A stretch of DNA of 64,000 nt from Deroplatys truncata (lineage: Eukaryota; Arthropoda; Insecta; Mantodea; Mantidae): assembly GCA_030765065.1 (NCBI GenBank), contig CM060986.1, positions 76,067,573 through 76,131,572 on the forward strand, read 5' to 3'. How positions within the stretch are numbered: position 1 is the first letter of the stretch; the number at the start of each line of letters is the position of its first letter. Shown piece after piece: positions 59,760 through 64,000 of the stretch. The notes below the pieces were generated by a model. That model made no database searches. It had not been told where the DNA came from and worked only from the letters and a program-made list of their open reading frames with translations. A program made the translations under genes and the position numbers.

Positions 59760-60775
59760 CACTCTTAATTAATTTCTCTATTCCTTATCTGAGGTAGCGT
59801 AAATATTGCATTTGACACAAAATTCAATACTTGTATTTAAATGAAAATACTCATTTTGATATCCAGTAAAGTCCCAAAAGAGCATTTTTATAAAGAGGCC
59901 TGCATGTATATGTGTGTCTTATTTTTTAAAATGAAAGATTGGATAAATACCAGTTTCATATTTAAATGCACCTTTTAGCAAGCAAGACTACAAGCCTTGC
60001 AGGCCTTTACAAGCAATTTTTGTTGATTTTTATTTTTTTCAGAAATGTCTTTAATGATTTTATTACATGTATAACTCGAAATTTCTGTAGACAGCCTTAG
60101 TATTCACTTTCATGCTTGTTGAATTTTAAATAAGACAAAATTGTTAAGAGATGAGATAAAACCTTACTGCAAGACAAATTCAGATCTTGTTTAAACATAC
60201 AATTTATGTCAAAAAATTTTTTTTTGGCATTAACAGTGTCAAATATCTCCTGTTTTTAATCTGAATTTTTCTGCTTTATGAATTACTCTGAAATTTCAAG
60301 TGACCATTCTTTGTTTCTCATGGGTTCACACAGAGTGCAGAAAACATCTTATGGCTAGCATGCAACATTGTAAATATTTGAGTACTATTTCAGCCCAGAG
60401 AGAGAGGGGGGCGGGAGGGAACAGCATGATTTAAAAATTCAAGTTGTTTAATCACCAAATTTGAAGTCTGGGAGCTTTTGCAATGCAACACAAAAATGTC
60501 ATGAAATCCTCCAAATGAAAATAAACCTTTAAATGGAATTATTAGTCATTCTGAATAAAATCTAAGTTTTAAAAAGTTGGCACAACAACAAAATTATATG
60601 TTGAATTTTCTGTAAATAGCTGGTAGAATTCTCTTTATTTACAGATTTTGCAAGATTCAGAAACCATTAAAATATAGACTAAATTTTACTAAGGAAAAAA
60701 TGTAGTGCTGATTAAAATACATATTTTATGCCAATATTTTTCATGGTATTAAACATTGTTACATATTTGAAAATC
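59760..60775 (+). repeat. 0.85 kb repeat family, old diverged copies
   Basis: Segments such as AATATTGCATTTGACAC, TGCAAGACAAATTCAGATC and TAAACATACAATTTATGTC are recognisable, the last two in the order found in the family. A second partial set follows (ATTTTCTGTAAATAGCTGG, TTACTAAGGAAAAAATGTAG). Confidence 0.55.
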
Positions 60776-60838
60776 TGTAATTTGCTTCTCTTCTCCCTAC
60801 ATAAGTTCTTGACAAACTAAAGCTGACTTGTGTATTAC

Positions 60839-60994
60839 CTGATATTTTGTAAGAACCACAGGCTCGGAGTCATGGATAATGTATGCTTCTTCATCTTCAT
60901 CATCTGGCATGGGATTCAAAACATTGCTCACTTGACCAAAAAATGAAGAGACACTTTTTTTCATGTTACTTGCAGTAGATTCTGGTTCATCAAG
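60839..60994 (-). CDS. BSDC1: BSDC1 exon, MKKSVSSFFG segment
   Basis: This exon encodes 52 residues. It holds the conserved MKKSVSSFFGQVSNVLNP motif (human MKKGLSDFLGVISDTFAP), then an acidic run DDEDEE and HDSEPVVLTKYQ. It is bounded by the acceptor ttttttcacag and the donor CAG|gtaata, phase 0 at both ends. An in-frame ATG sits before KKSV, but the upstream exon joins in phase and is homologous to BSDC1, so this ATG need not be the start. Confidence 0.9.
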
Positions 60995-61894
60995 CTGTGA
61001 AAAAACAAAAAGTTGATATTTACTTTTGATTACTTCCACACATACATAATATAAATAATAGCTACAACTAGGTTGACCATCATTTGTACTGTGTGTGTTA
61101 AAAATCAAAGTTCTCAAATTAATTATTTGCTAATCTGTGCTCTGGCCAATATTCATAAACTCTGCTGCCCTGTGCAGCCAAAAGGCAACAAACACTCCTA
61201 TAGACTTGCTGGGTGGATTTTTAAGATGATCTTAATGACTATTTTTTCCTGTCTTGTGTTTGTTTTCAAATTTCCTCTTAACCTACTGTTTAAATGACAA
61301 TTTCTGAAGAATACATCTTTTTTTAAACAAATGATTCATTTTTCAGGAACTTTTGTTGTTAAGAACTCCAACATTTTTACTCCTGTTCAGCACACTTTGT
61401 GATCTGTAATGTTTAGGATATAATATGTCATACTAATAGTCTGAAAAATTTGAATAAAAAGCAAAAATGCTAAAATAAACTAATGAAAGTGAGTCCAGCA
61501 GACATAAAGTATCAATGTATTTCTAAAGAACAAATTAATGTCATATCTTGATTAGTTTCAAAGAAAATTGAAATGGGGTTGACAAATATAACACTGATGG
61601 GATAGGCCACTTTCTGTAATGTTCACTTCATCTGATTGCTGTACTGGTGGATAAGCAAATACATGTTTGGCATTATTATGAATAAATAGTAAAACAATTA
61701 TTATGGTTTCTTTGTACTATTCATCAATGTGATAAGTACAAATGAATAACAAAGTGCAACAATGTACCATTTGGAAGGCTAACAGCACACATTCTATGTA
61801 GCCCACAAAAGGTTCATATGGTCATCCCAGAGACAATCAGAACTTCTTTATGTGTGCTTTACTCAATAATCAAGCCTCTATGGAAACTCAATAC

Positions 61895-62395
61895 TGCAAA
61901 TATATGTGATTTTTAAGTTATGTATCCCCCCATTTAAATGCTACCATTAACATTTAAGCTTGTACCGGTAGCTTTGAATTTGAGGGAATTGCTCATAGGC
62001 AATGTCTTCACTTGTTTGCAGTTTGTGATATTTGCTGATTTTTTTCTATTACTGTAGATGTCCCTCATTCATACTTTCAGACTCTGGGGAGGATGGGGAA
62101 TAATTCCGGCTAAAGAAATTTCTACCTTCCAATAGTTCAAAACTGTAAAATATATAAATGCTTTTTAATTTATGCTTCCTCCCATTTATATGCTGCCTTT
62201 AACACTTAAGGTCGTATCAGCAGCTTTGAGTTTGGAACAATTGCAACTTGTTTGTAGTTGGTGATATTCATTGAGCTTTTCTATTTCTCTGTATGTCTCT
62301 CTCTCATTCATTCATTCTTCCCAGACTCTAAAAAGGATGGGGAATAATCTTGGCTAAAGACTATTCACATCCTCCAGCCAGGAAATGTCAGAGAT
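61895..62395. repeat. Direct tandem duplication, two units of about 240-250 bp
   Basis: The first unit (about 61895-62139) and the second (about 62140-62395) share ATATATGTGATTTTTAA/ATATATAAATGCTTTTTAA, ATGCTRCCATTAAC-like, GTGATATTTGCTGA-like, and GGATGGGGAATAAT followed by GGCTAAAGA. They are diverged (roughly four in five bases alike by eye), so the duplication is old. No coding. Confidence 0.75.
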
Positions 62396-62541
62396 ACACT
62401 GTGTTCATGCATTTCACATAATTTTTTTGCTTGACAAGAAACAAAAGATGTTTTCCACAGGCTTGTAATAAGTTAATCTCCAATCACTGTAAAGAAATTA
62501 CATTGTAACATTAACAAGGATCAATTTTTCCTCTTGCTCAC

Positions 62542-62658
62542 CCTTAATTTATCTTTCAATGCAGAGGTGGTGGAAGTAACAACATTTGTAGCTTCACTCT
62601 TGACAGTTGTGGAAAATTCATCCAGATCTCGCTTCACAAACTGAAGAACTTCCACTGA
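62542..62658 (-). CDS. BSDC1: BSDC1 exon, N-terminal helical segment
   Basis: This exon encodes 39 residues including SVEVLQFVKRDLDEFSTTVK. It aligns with human BSDC1 ALEFMKRDLTEFTQVVQ, and its end (TSALKDKLR) with the VVKEKL segment. The acceptor is tttaaatag after a long T-rich tract; the donor is AGG|gtgagc; both ends are phase 0. The exon cannot be the first one, because no start codon precedes it and the conserved N-terminal residues are missing. No convincing upstream exon was found between 62659 and 64000. Confidence 0.88.
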
Positions 62659-63079
62659 CTATTTAAAAAAAAACAAAAAATGTATTTAAGTCTTGTTTCA
62701 TTATTAATAGATTAATGCCAGAATGGCAGGCATTTATAGATTAGGAACAACCAAAAGCTTTTACATGCAATTAAGAAAAAGTAAACCAATGTTTTGTTAG
62801 ATTATGGACATGTAAAGACACATGACTACTTGTGGTCAAATTTTAGGCTGTGGCTTATACAGGAAGTTATCTTCTTTTAACATAAAACCACAGGTTTAAA
62901 CTGACCATGGTTTATGCCAAGGTCTAGAGCAATTGTAACAAGGTTTGTGTTTTCACCACTGCAGAATGTAAGACCTAGCTTTAGCTGTACCTAATGAGTT
63001 TGTTTAGATAATGTTACCCCTCCCCCCATTCAAAGAGTTCTTCAACCATACTGTCAAAATAATCTGAAGCAGATATGGC

Positions 63080-63530
63080 TTGAGCTATTAATTGGATGGT
63101 GCTGACTGGCCGGCCATTTGAGGAGATAAAGTGCTTGCCCAATGTAAACACCAGAAGCGGTATTGAGAGATAACCAGAATGTTCTGGAAGTTCCCCTTCT
63201 TCCCATCTCCTGGGTACTCTAGACCTCTCTAGAAAATTCCAGCAGCTATATAAGTGAGTGCATGAGCTAGTAAGTGACTTGGTGAGTGTATTTCTGAAGT
63301 GACATAAAGGACGATTCTAGTGTTGTGATGACAGTTGTAACACAGTGAGTGCTGCTACTGGCAGAGATTAGAGACGTCTTGTGTTCAATTCCTCAGTGAG
63401 TGAAGTGGAAAGAAGATGCTGCTTTGCACATATTTTATTAGCTGCTACGTCACAATGAAAAGTGAAGTGACAGGGAAAATTGAGCTAGATTACATTAGTG
63501 AAGTGACAGTGGAAACTGGACAAAATCACA
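63080..63530 (+). repeat. LTR-like repeat, copy 2
   Basis: It aligns in order with 47645-48051 and 48342-48400: GTTCTGGAAGTTCC, TCTAGAAAATTCCAGC, TATATAAGTGAGTGC, CAGTGAGTGCTGCTACTG, TTCCTCAGTGAGTGAAGTGG. It has no SINE. The TATA box (63248-63255) is intact. No coding region is attached, so a solo LTR is likely but the element family is not identified. Confidence 0.6.
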
Positions 63531-64000
63531 ACAGTGATATAGTCTGTGCATGGTGTTGATTAATCTGTTTTAGCTTCAAGATTTATGGCACAGGCACAGT
63601 CACAGTCTATGAATACAGTCATGAAGCTCCATATGTAGAGAAAATGCATCAGTTTGATACTAGCATTCCTAGTAGCCAGCCATAAACATGATGACATGAG
63701 AAATAATAGCAATAATTACTATCTTTAGATATATATGCATAATGACATTTACTATAACCATGAATGATTGTTTTCATTCATAAATTTTATCAACCACAAC
63801 TGGGTCATCAATACTTTTTAATGTAGGTAGAATGTCTCATGAATCACCTTACTGGATCCTTCGGAAATTGAAAGAAGGAAAATCTAGCCTCTTTCTTACT
63901 GTTAGTACAATTTATAGCACTATAAATGCTTCTTCTTCTTCTTCTTATTTCATATAACACTTTTTTTTTCTCTAAACAACATGTTAATGCAGCTGTCTGA
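63531..64000. other. Upstream BSDC1 intron or flank, nothing recognised
   Basis: The missing BSDC1 N-terminal exon was looked for here and not found. A CTT tandem tract lies near 63929-63946. Confidence 0.4.

Larger units (their letters stand above)
36372..62658 (-). other. BSDC1: BSDC1 gene span (six visible exons, N-terminus outside window)
   Basis: Six minus-strand exons (62658-62542, 60994-60839, 59609-59424, 58451-58316, 57997-57596, 36478-36372) join with matching phases (0,0,0,1,1). All have GT-AG borders. Together they give 1104 bp, or 367 residues plus stop. The product matches BSD domain-containing protein 1 along its length: an N-terminal LQFVKRDLDEF segment, a MKKSVSSFFG segment, the BSD domain, and an acidic DWEKEFDLED tail. 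The human protein is about 430 residues, so the missing N-terminus (the usual WW-rich start) lies upstream of 62658 or beyond the window. The molecular role of BSDC1 is poorly known; the BSD domain is shared with TFIIH p62, synapse-associated proteins and DOS2-like proteins. The last intron is about 21 kb. Confidence 0.9.

Noticed and set aside
47645..63530. Paired LTRs of one retrotransposon
   Set aside because: The two LTR-like copies lie in the same orientation about 15 kb apart, but BSDC1 exons and other elements sit between them, so they are separate insertions.

Overview
This is a window of animal nuclear DNA: AT-rich, intron-rich, and crowded with decayed transposable elements. The gene content (a vesicular GABA transporter whose N-terminal region looks arthropod-like), the tRNA-derived SINEs with arthropod-style A/B boxes, several mariner/Tc lineages, a Penelope-like element and jockey-type LINE debris suggest an arthropod, probably an insect with a large genome. 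The species cannot be fixed from this sequence alone. No bacterial-style operons, CRISPR arrays or functional tRNA/rRNA genes were found.

Host genes. Two are recognisable, both on the minus strand. (1) Positions 5761-6186 hold the first coding exon of the vesicular inhibitory amino-acid transporter (VGAT/VIAAT, SLC32A1, unc-47 family). It ends at a consensus donor right after the conserved WNVTNAIQ motif. The other exons lie to the left of the window, so 1-5760 is intron. A CpG- and GC-richer block at about 6855-7060 is a candidate promoter/5'UTR. (2) Positions 36372-62658 hold six in-phase exons of BSD domain-containing protein 1 (BSDC1), covering all but the N-terminus, with a very long (about 21 kb) last intron full of mobile elements. 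Two further coding-like minus-strand exons (35034-35167 and 55971/56057-56218) have acceptors in the same phase 1 and could be alternative BSDC1 exons or parts of unidentified genes.

Region by region. 1-6 kb: tandem, inverted and interrupted copies of a roughly 0.85 kb repeat family (inner inverted motif ACTTTCTCTAC / GTAGAGAAAGT), SINEs, and a 1.18 kb Tc-type transposon nested in one repeat copy. 7.5-8.2 kb: 3' end of a LINE. 10.43-11.47 kb: a 74-bp minisatellite of about 14 units. 12.6-14.3 kb: more copies of the 0.85 kb family. 15.2-17.1 kb: LINE and mariner debris. 17.3-36 kb: mostly unique AT-rich DNA with a few SINEs and a 56-bp near-perfect palindrome. 36-63 kb: BSDC1, with three TIR-bounded mariner-type elements, a Penelope-like element with YLDD and GIY-YIG motifs, and an LTR-like repeat carrying heat-shock-element-like GAA/TTC arrays ahead of a TATA box. 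One LTR-like copy is split by a SINE with a target-site duplication.

No clear new protein system is present. The most interesting points are the possible alternative BSDC1 ends, the heat-shock-like promoter architecture of the LTR-like repeat, the nested insertions that give a relative chronology, the palindrome, and the unclassified 0.85 kb repeat family.
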